Below are positions 15,788 through 24,081 of a stretch of 64,000 nt of DNA, one piece after another (the first letter of the stretch is position 1; each line of letters starts with the position of its first letter). Source of the stretch: an uncultured Roseburia sp. (GTDB taxonomy: Bacteria > Bacillota > Clostridia > Lachnospirales > Lachnospiraceae); the NCBI GenBank assembly GCA_945787015.1, contig CALZGM010000003.1:62001-126000 (forward strand), written 5' to 3'. A program made the translations under genes and the position numbers. Under the pieces are notes generated by a model. It worked only from the letters and a program-made list of their open reading frames with translations, was not told the DNA's origin and made no database searches.

Positions 15788-16033
15788 TTATTTCACGTTG
15801 ATTTGAAGTTCTTTTCCTAAGCTGCCGGCTACTTTGATTAAAAAATCAAGGCTGGGATTATATCGGCCGCTTTCAAAACGTGAAATATTCGATTTTTTTG
15901 TGCCAACTTTTTTGGCTAGTTCTTCCTGTGTCAGGTCTTTTTCTTTTCTTGCCGCTTTTAGTTGTGCAACCACCTCATAACGGGGGGCTAAATCCTGATT
16001 CTTTTTTACAATTCGATGAATGTTTTCTTTCAT
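15788..16033 (-). CDS. XRE-family regulator, antitoxin-like
   Basis: An 81-residue helix-turn-helix protein: VVAQLKAARKEKDLTQEELAKKVGTKKSNISRFESG and NPSLDFLIKVAGSLGKELQI are a textbook Cro/CI domain. Its size and short strand-like end resemble antitoxins of the HigA group. I chose the ATG at 16033, which has AAAGG seven bases upstream; an ATG at 16078 would fall inside the palindromic operator. An 18-bp perfect palindrome upstream is a natural site for self-repression. It is followed by the 96-residue gene in the same transcript. Confidence 0.82.
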   Translation of the reverse strand: MKENIHRIVKKNQDLAPRYEVVAQLKAARKEKDLTQEELAKKVGTKKSNISRFESGRYNPSLDFLIKVAGSLGKELQINVK

Positions 16034-16070
16034 TTTCAGCCTTTTTTCAATTTGGTTTTCTACATATAAA

Positions 16071-16088
16071 GTTATCATATATGATAAC
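16071..16088. promoter_or_regulatory. 18-bp perfect palindrome, likely XRE operator
   Basis: GTTATCATATATGATAAC is its own reverse complement. It lies 38 bases before the XRE start and directly downstream of TTGACT on the minus strand, where a repressor would block transcription. Confidence 0.7.
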
Positions 16089-16169
16089 AAAAGTCAATAG
16101 TATCTTGTAAAGGAACGCATGGAATGGTAAGATAGAAGGAGAAAATACTTTTGTTAGGAGCACATGATT

Positions 16170-17195
16170 ATGAATCAGTATGATACACCTTATTTTCCGG
16201 TAGATTTTATTTTGACCTATATAAAGAATGAAAAGGTACAGGGGCTGAAACGGTTACAGACCTATGCCTCATTTCGGTTTTTGGCTACAGTGGCAAAAGA
16301 ACACCCGGATTTGGTGAAAGACCTGACCGCGCACAGTAGGGAAGCTTTGACGATGAATGGATTTGACAAGCTTACTTCTTATTTGGAAGAGGATTTGTAT
16401 TTTTCTCCTTCATTTGCAGAGAATAGCTTTGAACCGGTACTTTTGTTGTTTTCTATAGAAATGGTTGAGGAGAATGATGGAACTATGGCAGTTTATATGG
16501 ACCGGATTTTGTCAGAATATTGTCCGGATGCACTTCGTGTGAACTATGATGATGCGTCTTTTGCCTTGGATTTTGCTTACGAAAACGAGTTGCTTTACTG
16601 GGCAGCGTTTTATATCAGTGTGACAGGTTATGAATCTGCGTTGGAAGATATTTTACCGGAGTTTGCCAGAATCTATTGGAATGACTTGAATTTTTCCTGT
16701 GGAGACTTTTTACTATATGATTTTTTAAATCAGTATTTTGAAACTGCGGATGTCTTACATGATGAACGGTTTATAGAGCTGAACCAGACTCTGGTACAGG
16801 CTGTTTTGCAGTCTTTCCAAACAGATGCAGAAAGGTTAGCAATGGACGTAATGCTGCAATTGAAACGGCCATCTTCTTATTTTGCAGGCTTATATCAGTC
16901 AGGCGTAATAGCAATTCGTGATTTGCCATCGGTGGAAGTTGCCGGCAGACGAATGCAAAAGATTTTAGAATATGCAGCAGCTTATGAGCTTCGAAATAAT
17001 TTGTATGATTTTCATTTGGACGAAGACAAAACGGTTACGTTTGAGAATTGGAAGAATGATTTGAAGTGGCATTATGTTCAGTATAGTAATGTATATAATA
17101 TGGCATTTATGACCTTTTATGCTTCAGAGGTATCAAGGCATTTACTGAAAAAACAATTTGCAGAAAATGTGGCAGCACTTGCAAAAACAGAGTAG
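16170..17195 (+). CDS. Hypothetical 341-residue protein
   Basis: Not recognised. An acidic, largely alpha-helical cytosolic protein starting MNQYDTPYFPVDFILTYIKN with many Tyr and Phe residues; there is no signal peptide, membrane segment or obvious catalytic motif. The repeated helix pattern (LAMDVMLQLKRPSSYFAGLY and similar) could be a scaffold fold. ATG 16170 has AGGAG nine bases before it, better than ATG 16164. It is 18 bases ahead of a histidine phosphatase gene, probably in one operon, which gives no firm clue to function. Confidence 0.75.
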   Translation: MNQYDTPYFPVDFILTYIKNEKVQGLKRLQTYASFRFLATVAKEHPDLVKDLTAHSREALTMNGFDKLTSYLEEDLYFSPSFAENSFEPVLLLFSIEMVEENDGTMAVYMDRILSEYCPDALRVNYDDASFALDFAYENELLYWAAFYISVTGYESALEDILPEFARIYWNDLNFSCGDFLLYDFLNQYFETADVLHDERFIELNQTLVQAVLQSFQTDAERLAMDVMLQLKRPSSYFAGLYQSGVIAIRDLPSVEVAGRRMQKILEYAAAYELRNNLYDFHLDEDKTVTFENWKNDLKWHYVQYSNVYNMAFMTFYASEVSRHLLKKQFAENVAALAKTE

Positions 17196-17213
17196 TGCAG
17201 GAAGGAGAAAACG

Positions 17214-17945
17214 ATGCGGATTTTAATTGTTCGCCATGGCGATCCGGATTATTCGATTGATTCGTTAACAGAGACAGGATGGAAGGAAGCGAAGCTTTTG
17301 GCAGAGCGTCTTTCTAAAATAGATATTAAAGATTTTTATGTATCACCGCTTGGCAGGGCGCAGGATACGCTTAAGCCAACCTTGGAAAAACTGGGAAGAA
17401 CAGCCGTTACCTGTGACTGGCTGGAGGAATTTCCACCCAGAATCTGCCGTCCGGATATGCCGGGCCAGAGGAAAATCAGCTGGGACTGGCTGCCACAGGA
17501 CTGGGCCAATGAGGAACTTTTCTACGATAAGGATAAGTGGCATACCCACCCGGTCTTTATGGAAGCAGATGTAAAGAAAACCTATGACGGGGTAGTTTCT
17601 CATTTTGATGAGCTGCTTGCCAAACATGGATATTTGCGGGAAGGCAATATTTACCGGGCGGTAAAGCCAAATCGCGATACGATAGCGCTTGTGTGCCATT
17701 TTGGGCTGGAGTGTGTGTTATTAAGTCATTTGATGAATGTGTCTCCGATGGTATTATGGCATTCAACCTGCGCTGCACCATCCTCCGTTACTTCGATTTA
17801 TACAGAGGAACGCAGAGAAGGAATTGCCTCTTTCCGAATGGGTTATTTTGGTGATGTTTCACATTTATATGTAGCAGGGGAGGAACCTTCTTTTGCGGCA
17901 CGTTTCTGTGAGACGTATGACAATATGGATGAGAGACATGATTAG
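17214..17945 (+). CDS. Histidine phosphatase family protein
   Basis: A 243-residue phosphoglycerate-mutase-like phosphatase. The phospho-accepting histidine sits in LIVRHGDPDYS (residues 4-14), the arginine pocket in SPLGRAQDTLKPT, and the second catalytic histidine in IALVCHFG. Family members act on sugar phosphates, cofactors or proteins, and the specificity cannot be judged here. The insert with many Trp residues (ISWDWLPQDW) between the motifs is longer than in the smallest members. AAGGAG precedes ATG 17214. The gene ends just before a dispersed repeat. Confidence 0.9.
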   Translation: MRILIVRHGDPDYSIDSLTETGWKEAKLLAERLSKIDIKDFYVSPLGRAQDTLKPTLEKLGRTAVTCDWLEEFPPRICRPDMPGQRKISWDWLPQDWANEELFYDKDKWHTHPVFMEADVKKTYDGVVSHFDELLAKHGYLREGNIYRAVKPNRDTIALVCHFGLECVLLSHLMNVSPMVLWHSTCAAPSSVTSIYTEERREGIASFRMGYFGDVSHLYVAGEEPSFAARFCETYDNMDERHD

Positions 17946-17951
17946 AAATAT

Positions 17952-18030
17952 ATTGACCGAGCTCTTTGAGCGAGGGATGACAATTGACAAAAGGTCAATT
18001 GTATGTGAGCAGAGATAAGGAAAATTTGAA
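17952..18030. repeat. About 80-bp dispersed repeat, copy 1
   Basis: Shares ATTGACCGAGCTCTTT, GAGCGAGGGATGACAATTGA and GTCAATTGTATG, plus AGAGATAA, with 24620-24700. It holds a small GCTC/GAGC hairpin and a 10-bp hairpin ACAATTGACA/GGTCAATTGT (one mismatch in this copy, perfect in the other). Both copies end close before a small gene. Confidence 0.75.
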
Positions 18031-18051
18031 GTTGTATGGAGGATAGATAAT

Positions 18052-18282
18052 ATGCCACATGTAGAAATACACTGCTTTTCTGGAAGAACTGATGAACAGA
18101 AAACGTTATGTGCAGAAAAAATTGTAGAAGTAATAGCTGATACATTAGGTTGTAAGACATCAAGTGTCTCTGTTGCTATTAAAGATGTTCCAGAAGACCA
18201 ATGGAAAGAAAAGGTGTGGGATGCTCATATTACACCAGATGAACCATACTTGTATAAAAAGCCTGGTTATACATGTGAATAA
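18052..18282 (+). CDS. Tautomerase family protein (4-oxalocrotonate tautomerase-like)
   Basis: A 76-residue protein of the 4-oxalocrotonate tautomerase family. After Met removal the N-terminal proline (MPHVEIHCFSGRT) is the general base; the beta-alpha-beta unit continues with EQKTLCAEKIVEVI and SSVSVAIKDVPEDQW. These proteins form hexamers or trimers and can act on enol-keto substrates, but many have no known physiological substrate. GGAGG precedes ATG 18052. It stands between two dispersed repeats and is not in an aromatic degradation cluster. Confidence 0.85.
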   Translation: MPHVEIHCFSGRTDEQKTLCAEKIVEVIADTLGCKTSSVSVAIKDVPEDQWKEKVWDAHITPDEPYLYKKPGYTCE

Positions 18283-18311
18283 ATTCAAAGTTACAGAGTG
18301 TTACAAATTTG

Positions 18312-18625
18312 AATTGGACTAGTTATACCCCGGTATCTTTAAAATATGGGGTATAGACATACAGAATATGTAAAATTTGTCTAGAATTGACTCACTTTAG
18401 CGACTCTATACCCCGATTTTCAAAAAGGCGGGGTATAGAGAGTTGTAAATGAGACATTATAGAAAATTTGATGTGATTCTTCCGTCAAATACCCCGTAAT
18501 AGTAATCTTCTTGGGTAAAATTATGCATAATAAGCGTTCCATACCCTGAAGGACATTTTTGAAGGATCGTTTAAGTGAGGTTGGTTGACATAACATCGAA
18601 TGTTTCGCAAAAATTAGCAAATCCC
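18312..18625. repeat. 314-bp structured noncoding repeat, copy A
   Basis: About 97% identical to 27882-28196 (roughly eight substitutions and one inserted A). It contains a stem ATACCCC/GGGGTAT, a nested AGACA/TGTCT stem, a perfect 12-bp stem CTCTATACCCCG/CGGGGTATAGAG at 18404-18415 and 18429-18440, and a third TACCC/GGGTA pair. No open frame is shared by both copies. This suggests a structured RNA or a small mobile repeat. Confidence 0.85.
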
Positions 18626-18668
18626 AAGTTGCCGAGTAAAGTTTATTCGCATATTCATTACAAAACAA

Positions 18669-18716
18669 AGAGCAGTCTTGCCTATCAGAAACGTATAGGG
18701 AGGCGGCTCTTTTTTA
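18669..18716 (+). terminator. Terminator-like hairpin after repeat copy A
   Basis: AAGAGC and GCTCTT close an imperfect stem with an inner CCTAT/ATAGG, followed by six T. A similar hairpin follows copy B at 28262-28312, so it may terminate the repeat's transcript. Confidence 0.5.
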
Positions 18717-18731
18717 CTTGCTTTTTATCCT

Positions 18732-19111
18732 TTTTCGCTATAATAAGTGTATGTCAAAACATTCATAGTTATTTGAAATGAATGTTTCTTACTGTTCCGT
18801 TTGGAACGGTGTCAAGTTCGCATATGATGCGAATCCGTAATTGTTACTGTTTACACCCTTCGGGTGCTCCAGTAACGGCATCCCGCCGTTTAAAGTCGCC
18901 TTCGGCGAGGGCGGAATGCCCTCTTGGCCGGTTTTACTTGTCGGCTGGGCACCATGCAGCGTAGTTCATGGTGCCCAGTGAACAGTAACTCCGTAATATC
19001 AAAATTATTTCAAAACCACAATTAAATATTGTAAAAAGCAGATGATTCTTTATAATAGAATTAGAGAGAGTTTTGAGGGATATTCTGCTTTTTATGAGGA
19101 AAGAAGGCAGA
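18732..19111 (+). repeat. Upstream repeat of the nuclease-family gene, copy 1 (with insertion)
   Basis: From TTTTCGCTATAATAAGTG to the gene start this matches 22631-22853 closely, except for a 148-base insertion listed separately. Conserved parts include a hairpin ACTGTTCC/GGAACGGT, in which the copies differ yet still pair, a second hairpin TTCGCAT/ATGCGAA, and TTATAATAGAATTAGAG near the gene. It looks like the fixed 5' region of a multiplying gene family. Confidence 0.8.
18842..18989. mobile_element. 148-bp MITE-like structured insertion with 8-bp target duplication
   Basis: Bounded by inverted ends GTTACTGTT and AACAGTAAC and flanked on both sides by TCCGTAAT (18834-18841 and 18990-18997). 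The second copy of the host repeat has a single TCCGTAAT at 22733-22740 and no insert, so it is the empty site. Inside are TTCG-capped hairpins (CACCC-TTCG-GGTG, CGCC-TTCG-GGCG-like) and a perfect stem GGGCACCATG/CATGGTGCCC. It is more GC-rich than its surroundings and encodes no protein. Confidence 0.85.
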
Positions 19112-20008
19112 ATGACAAAAGAAATCAAAACACAATGGCACCCGGCTTTCTGTTCAGCAGTAAAGCTGGAGCTAATCGAAACCAAAGGCGACTTAGACTA
19201 TGAAAACGAATATAATCTGAATAGTAGACCAATTCAGATTGATTTACTTGTAATCAAAAAATCAAAAGACGTTGAAGTAAAAAACGAGATAGGTAAAATC
19301 TTTCGGGGATATAATATCATGGAATACAAATCCCCACAAGATTCCATGAATGTAGATACTTTTATAAAAGTGATTGCGTATACTTGTCCGTATAAAGCAA
19401 GTGAAGTACATATAAATGATATTTGTCTGGAAGATATTACAATTACGTTGATAAGAGAGCGAAAACCAAGAGAACTTTTCAAATGGTTTACGAATCATGG
19501 TTATGAAATCTGCGAAAAATATCCGGGAATCTATTATGTAAATAAGGATGGCAGTTTTTCGATTCAGGTGATTGTATCAAGCCGATTAACAAAAGAGAAC
19601 CAGAAGTGGCTGACTTTATTAAGCAGTCATTTGAGCAAGGATGATGCAAAGCGAATTATTTTGCAAATGAGTAACCTGACTGAAAAAGACGAGAAGGAAT
19701 ATGCAAATTCTGTGATACAGGTTGCGTTAAAGGAAAACGAGAAGTCATTTGATTTAATGAAGGGAGAGAACGATATGGTATGTAAGGAGTTACTTGAATT
19801 CATGAAACCGGAAATTGATAAATTATTGGAAGAGGGAGAAAAACGAGGAGAAAAGCGAGGAGAAGAACGTGGAGAAAAAAAGGGAGAAGAAAAAAAGCAG
19901 AAAGATCTTATTATGAATTGCTTAAAGAAAAACCGTACTGTAGAAGAAATAGCAGATTTTTTAGGTATTCCGTTAGAGGAAGTCAAAACTATTGCAGCTC
20001 AAAGATAA
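19112..20008 (+). CDS. PD-(D/E)XK nuclease family protein (Rpn-like)
   Basis: A 298-residue member of a family amplified in Lachnospiraceae and related to Rpn/COG5464 recombination-promoting nucleases. The catalytic pattern is D44 in IQIDLLVIKK and E71-Y-K73 in NIMEYKSP. A helical region follows (ENQKWLTLLSSHLSKDDAKR), then a charged linker of Gly-Glu-Lys-Arg repeats (EKRGEKRGEERGEKKGEE) and a small C-terminal HTH-like end, VEEIADFLGIPLEEVK. ATG 19112 follows GAAGGC; an earlier ATG at 19073 lies in the upstream repeat. A deleted paralogue lies at 22854. Function in the cell is unproven. Confidence 0.8.
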   Translation: MTKEIKTQWHPAFCSAVKLELIETKGDLDYENEYNLNSRPIQIDLLVIKKSKDVEVKNEIGKIFRGYNIMEYKSPQDSMNVDTFIKVIAYTCPYKASEVHINDICLEDITITLIRERKPRELFKWFTNHGYEICEKYPGIYYVNKDGSFSIQVIVSSRLTKENQKWLTLLSSHLSKDDAKRIILQMSNLTEKDEKEYANSVIQVALKENEKSFDLMKGENDMVCKELLEFMKPEIDKLLEEGEKRGEKRGEERGEKKGEEKKQKDLIMNCLKKNRTVEEIADFLGIPLEEVKTIAAQR

Positions 20009-20024
20009 GAAAAAGGATGAAACT

Positions 20025-21242
20025 ATGAGAAAAAGAATTGAGATGGCAGCGATAGTCTGCTGTTTTGGAATGATAGTCTGCCTAGGTGCGGGTAATGCAG
20101 ATAAGACAGTTATGGTGCAGGACGTAGAGACTAACGAGATAGGAGTGGCGACAGAGGAAGCAGAACAGATTGACAGTGATGCATCGGTTCAGGTTCCGGA
20201 TAAGGGAGAGAAGGAAAGCGAACTCTCGCAGACAGGTAGTGATGCAGAAATACAAGAGCAGACGAAAGAAGAGGAGTGTCAGGATGAGGAAAGTGAATAC
20301 GCCAACCTTGCCATTGCAAATGTGACGAATTACGTCAATGTCAGAACGGAACCTAATACAGATAGTGAAATTGTAGGCAAAATATATGATGGCGCCGTGG
20401 CACAGATTCTTGCGGTTGCAGGAGAGCAGGAGGACTGGTTTCAGATTGTTTCTGGCAATGTGGAGGGTTACATTAAGGCTGAATTTTTCCTGTATGGGGA
20501 TGCGGCAGCTGCAGTAATAGATGAATATGTGACCCGATATGCCGTTGTGTTGGCGGACCGGCTAAATGTGCGGGAGGAACCTTCTACTGATGCAAAACGT
20601 ATCGGTTATATTGACAATGGAGAAAAAGTAAAAATTCTTGAAAATCTGGGAGAGTGGCTGAAGGTAGAATATACTGCGGGAAAGAACGGATATGTGGCAG
20701 CGGAATACGTGACTATTTCAGAAGAGTTTGTGTATGCCAAGACATTAGAGGAGGAGCAGGCAGAAATTGCTGCCAGAAAGGCTTTAGAAGAGCGTATGAA
20801 TGCACAGGAAAGTGCGACACCTGAGATACTTACCCAGATTGAATTCCCTGCGACAAGTTATACTTCTAATGAGGAACTTCGTAAGGCAATAGTAGATTAT
20901 GCCCTGCAATATGTAGGAAGTAAATATGTTCATGGTGGCACCAGTTTGGCAACGGGAACGGATTGCTCTGGTTTTACCTGCTTTGTATATGCAGATTTTG
21001 GCTACTCCATCAGCCGGACTCCGTCAGGACAGTATTCCGGTGCAGGGCGCAGTATTGATTACAGCGAGATTCAACCCGGTGACATTATCTGCTACAGTTC
21101 CAACGGAGGAAAAAGCTGTACGCATGTAGGACTTTACATAGGGGATGGGCAAATCGTACATGCTGCCAACTCACGTAAAGGAGTTATCACCAGTGCAGCA
21201 GATTACAGCCCGATTATCGGCATTCGGAATGTGATTGATTAA
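20025..21242 (+). CDS. SH3-domain NlpC/P60 cell-wall hydrolase
   Basis: A 405-residue exported protein. The N-terminus MRKRIEMAAIVCCFGMIVCLG is a signal/anchor segment, followed by an acidic Glu/Gln-rich linker (about 30-95). Two bacterial SH3 domains come next (YVNVRTEPNTDSEIVGKI and RLNVREEPSTDAKRIGYI). The C-terminal NlpC/P60 peptidase has the catalytic Cys in GTDCSGFTC, His in CTHVGLYIGDG and the third residue in IVHAANS. It would cleave stem peptides of peptidoglycan. ATG 20025 follows AAAAGGA. It converges with, and overlaps by 29 bases, the CapA gene. Confidence 0.9.
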   Translation: MRKRIEMAAIVCCFGMIVCLGAGNADKTVMVQDVETNEIGVATEEAEQIDSDASVQVPDKGEKESELSQTGSDAEIQEQTKEEECQDEESEYANLAIANVTNYVNVRTEPNTDSEIVGKIYDGAVAQILAVAGEQEDWFQIVSGNVEGYIKAEFFLYGDAAAAVIDEYVTRYAVVLADRLNVREEPSTDAKRIGYIDNGEKVKILENLGEWLKVEYTAGKNGYVAAEYVTISEEFVYAKTLEEEQAEIAARKALEERMNAQESATPEILTQIEFPATSYTSNEELRKAIVDYALQYVGSKYVHGGTSLATGTDCSGFTCFVYADFGYSISRTPSGQYSGAGRSIDYSEIQPGDIICYSSNGGKSCTHVGLYIGDGQIVHAANSRKGVITSAADYSPIIGIRNVID

Positions 21243-22533
21243 AAAGAACCTCCCTGGTTAGAACCCAATTTCCCAGGATTTCTTCACTCCAGCCGGTCAA
21301 ATCCTCTAAAGCGAGATTGACGCCGCCATAAGAGTGGATGCCATGTGAGGAAGCAAGGTCAGCTGTATAATCTTCAAGAAGATAAATATTTTTTATACGC
21401 ACAGGACTGCTGGTGTAATGACATACTAAAGGAATTACACCGGTTTTGTCCTCTAAGATGGAGGCACCATCCTCGTCTACATGAAAGGTTACCCAGGCAA
21501 GAGCTTCTAACATAGAGATGCCGCCCTTTTGGGTGGATACATAGTTACCAAGAGAATAAAAGCACAGGGCGCGGTTGCCGTTTTTCGCGGAAATCCATTC
21601 TACCGGCTGAACTACATGGGGATGCGTACCGATAATTAAATCGGCTCCTGCTTCTGTCATCTGTAGGGCAAATTCCTGCTCGTAGCTGGAGGGTTTAGTC
21701 ACATATTCTGTGCCCCAATGTGGGCAGACGATGACGATATCAGCCAGTTCTTTTGCCTTTTGAATATCAGTAAGAACCTGAGGATGTAGGGTGGTAAAGT
21801 CCATCTGATAGGTGTTCGCATTATAATTACATAAAAGATTTAGATGCCCTTCCAGGGATTTCGGCAGGGTTTCCATATTTGGACCATAGGTATAATTTAA
21901 GATGGCAAAGGTGATACCATCAACTGTCAGCAGGGGAATTTCTCCTGCTTTTTCTTTGTCTGCATAAATGCCTGTCATCAGAACATCAGGATACTTGTCC
22001 CAAAAATCTGCACAGGCAATCAATCCTTCCACGCCCTGGTCCGCAGCATGATTCGAGGCATGAAGAACCACATTAAACCCGGCATTTGCAATGGAATCTC
22101 CTACTTCGGTTGGAGAATTGAAATAAGGGAAACCGGAGAACCCGCGCTCATTGCCTCCTAATATGGTTTCCTGATTAATGATTTTAATATCCGCGTTTTC
22201 AAGAAATTCAGAAATGCCTTCATACAGAAAAGAATAATCAAGACTTCCGTCTGCTTGTTTTCCGCTGTAAACGACACCCATATGCATGAGATTATCGCCC
22301 ACTGCCATTAGTGTGATGTCATATTCCGGGAAGGCTTCAGACTCAGGAACCGGTTCTGTGTCAGTAGTATCGACAAAAGAATTCTGGGAGGAAGCCGTGC
22401 TGCCAGAGGTTTTTGTATCAGACAGTTTATCCCCAGTGGTAACGACATTTTCTATATTTTTGGAGTAGCATCCGCTTGTTAAAAAAAGAGTGGTGGCAAA
22501 CAGAACCAATAGTGTTTTATTGATGGATTTCAT
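21214..22533 (-). CDS. CapA-family lipoprotein (metallophosphatase fold)
   Basis: A 439-residue predicted lipoprotein: MKSINKTLLVLFATTLFLTSGC has a lipobox with Cys22. The body is a PGA_cap/CapA domain with TLMAVGDNLMHMG, INQETILGG, VVLHASNHAADQG and IVCPHWGTEY plus IIGTHPHVVQ, the metal-binding Asp, Asn and His set of calcineurin-like phosphoesterases. CapA proteins take part in poly-gamma-glutamate or other capsule anchoring, but isolated copies such as this one have no clear role. No capB or capC lies near. Its 3' end overlaps the convergent hydrolase gene. Confidence 0.88.
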   Translation of the reverse strand: MKSINKTLLVLFATTLFLTSGCYSKNIENVVTTGDKLSDTKTSGSTASSQNSFVDTTDTEPVPESEAFPEYDITLMAVGDNLMHMGVVYSGKQADGSLDYSFLYEGISEFLENADIKIINQETILGGNERGFSGFPYFNSPTEVGDSIANAGFNVVLHASNHAADQGVEGLIACADFWDKYPDVLMTGIYADKEKAGEIPLLTVDGITFAILNYTYGPNMETLPKSLEGHLNLLCNYNANTYQMDFTTLHPQVLTDIQKAKELADIVIVCPHWGTEYVTKPSSYEQEFALQMTEAGADLIIGTHPHVVQPVEWISAKNGNRALCFYSLGNYVSTQKGGISMLEALAWVTFHVDEDGASILEDKTGVIPLVCHYTSSPVRIKNIYLLEDYTADLASSHGIHSYGGVNLALEDLTGWSEEILGNWVLTREVLFNQSHSECR

Positions 22534-22630
22534 AGGTGTGCACCTTTCTTGTTTTGTATATAGTTAATTTTATCACAGGATAAAAATTACTCAATTATTA
22601 TTTGAAATTTTGGGCTTGCCTTTTAGCTTC

Positions 22631-22853
22631 TTTTCGCTATAATAAGTGTATGTCAAAACATTCATAGTTATTTGAAATGAATGTTTCTTACTGTTCCACT
22701 TGGAACAGTGTCAAGTTCGCATAGTATGCGAATCCGTAATATCCAAATTATTTCAAAACCACAATTAAATATTGTAAAAAGCAGATGATTCTTTATAATA
22801 GAATTAGAGGGAGCTTTAAAGGATATTCTGCTTTTTATGAGGAAAGAGGCAGA
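22631..22853 (+). repeat. Upstream repeat of the nuclease-family gene, copy 2 (empty site)
   Basis: Matches 18732-19111 without the 148-base insertion. Both hairpins are perfect here: ACTGTTCC/GGAACAGT and TTCGCATA/TATGCGAA. The single TCCGTAAT at 22733-22740 is the unoccupied target. Confidence 0.8.
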
Positions 22854-23252
22854 ATGGCAAAAGAGAACCAGAAGTGGCTGACTTTATTAAGCAGTCATTT
22901 GAACAAGGATGATGCAAAGCGAATTATTTTACAAATGGGTAACCTGACAGAAAAGGACGAGAAAGCGTATGCAAATTCGGTCGTACAGGTTGCAGTAACG
23001 GAAAACCAGAAGTTGTTTGATTTAATGAAGGGAGAGAATGAAATGGCATGTGAAGCGTTACTTGAATTAATGAAGCCGGAGATTGATGAATTGTTAAGAA
23101 AGAATACTGAAATTGTAGAAAAAAGAGGCGAAGAAAAAAAGCAGAACGAATTAATTCTGAAATGTCTGGATAAGAATCGAACGATGGAAGAGATAGCAGA
23201 TCTTTTTGGGATTCCTTTAGAGGAAGTAAAAGCAGTTGCAGCTCAGAGATAA
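22854..23252 (+). CDS. Internally deleted Rpn-like paralogue (nuclease domain lost)
   Basis: A 132-residue product that corresponds to the first two residues and then the C-terminal part of the gene at 19112: MAKENQKWLT joins the start codon directly to the helical region. The whole nuclease core, with D44 and E71-Y-K73, is gone, along with part of the Gly-Glu-Lys-Arg linker. The joint falls on CAAAAGA, present at both borders in the intact copy, so a short-homology deletion explains it, and the frame is kept. It could be inert, or could act as a partner that still carries the oligomerisation and HTH-like parts. Confidence 0.75.
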   Translation: MAKENQKWLTLLSSHLNKDDAKRIILQMGNLTEKDEKAYANSVVQVAVTENQKLFDLMKGENEMACEALLELMKPEIDELLRKNTEIVEKRGEEKKQNELILKCLDKNRTMEEIADLFGIPLEEVKAVAAQR

Positions 23253-23304
23253 GAACTTTTCGAGATAGTATATAAATATTTTAATAACTGGTATTGGAGA
23301 AAAT

Positions 23305-24054
23305 ATGGCTAAGCAAAACATATATGATAATGCAATTTTTTATGAAGGATATAAAAAAATAAGAGATAACAATATAAATGCGAATAATTTATTTGAAATC
23401 CCAGCCTTATTTTCAATGATGCCGGATTTGAAAAATAAAAGAGTCCTTGATTTGGGATGTGGCTTTGGAGAACACTGTAAGCGATTTGTTGAAAATGGAG
23501 CAAGTAAAGTTGTTGGAATTGATATCTCAGAAAAGATGCTTAAGGTTGCAAAAGAAGAGAATAGTGATGCTAAGATAACATATATTAATATGGCTATGGA
23601 GGATTTGGCTCAAATGAAAGAACAATTTGATGTAGTCGTTAGTTCATTGGCGTTTCATTATGTGGAGGACTTTTCCGGAGTTGTTGAGAGTATATATCAT
23701 ATTCTTTCAGATAATGGGATGTTTATTTTTTCTCAAGAAAACCCGTTGTGTACATGCCATACGGGAGGAAATAGATGGACAAAAGACGAAAATGGAAAGA
23801 AACTTTATCTCAATTTGGCTAACTATGGCGTTGAGGGTGAACGCGAGTCGGTTTGGTTTGTAGATAATGTTAAGAAATATCATAGAACATTTTCTACTAT
23901 CGTGAATACTTTGGTTGAGACAGGTTTTTCTATTGAAAAGATGATTGAACCATTACCTTCAGATGAAATACTTGAGAAATATCCAGAGTATAATGACCTT
24001 TTTCATAAACCAGATTTCCTTTTGATTAAAATGAGGAAAATAAATTTTTATTAA
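23305..24054 (+). CDS. Class I SAM-dependent methyltransferase
   Basis: A 249-residue methyltransferase. Motif I is VLDLGCGFGEHCKRF (residues about 52-66), motif post-I VVGIDISEKML, and the region FDVVVSSLAFHYVEDF carries motif IV. This is a methyltransf_11/25-type protein whose substrate (small molecule or other) is not evident. ATG 23305 has TGGAG ahead. It lies in a row of small, unrelated accessory genes. The A+T-rich codon use is higher than in neighbouring core genes, which fits acquisition by transfer. Confidence 0.88.
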   Translation: MAKQNIYDNAIFYEGYKKIRDNNINANNLFEIPALFSMMPDLKNKRVLDLGCGFGEHCKRFVENGASKVVGIDISEKMLKVAKEENSDAKITYINMAMEDLAQMKEQFDVVVSSLAFHYVEDFSGVVESIYHILSDNGMFIFSQENPLCTCHTGGNRWTKDENGKKLYLNLANYGVEGERESVWFVDNVKKYHRTFSTIVNTLVETGFSIEKMIEPLPSDEILEKYPEYNDLFHKPDFLLIKMRKINFY

Positions 24055-24081
24055 CTTGAGTGATAAATGTGGGGTTTATTT

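Noticed and set aside
18420-18668. 82-codon minus-strand frame in repeat copy A
   Set aside because: Not maintained in copy B, which has an inserted base and differing 3' sequence; no ribosome site.
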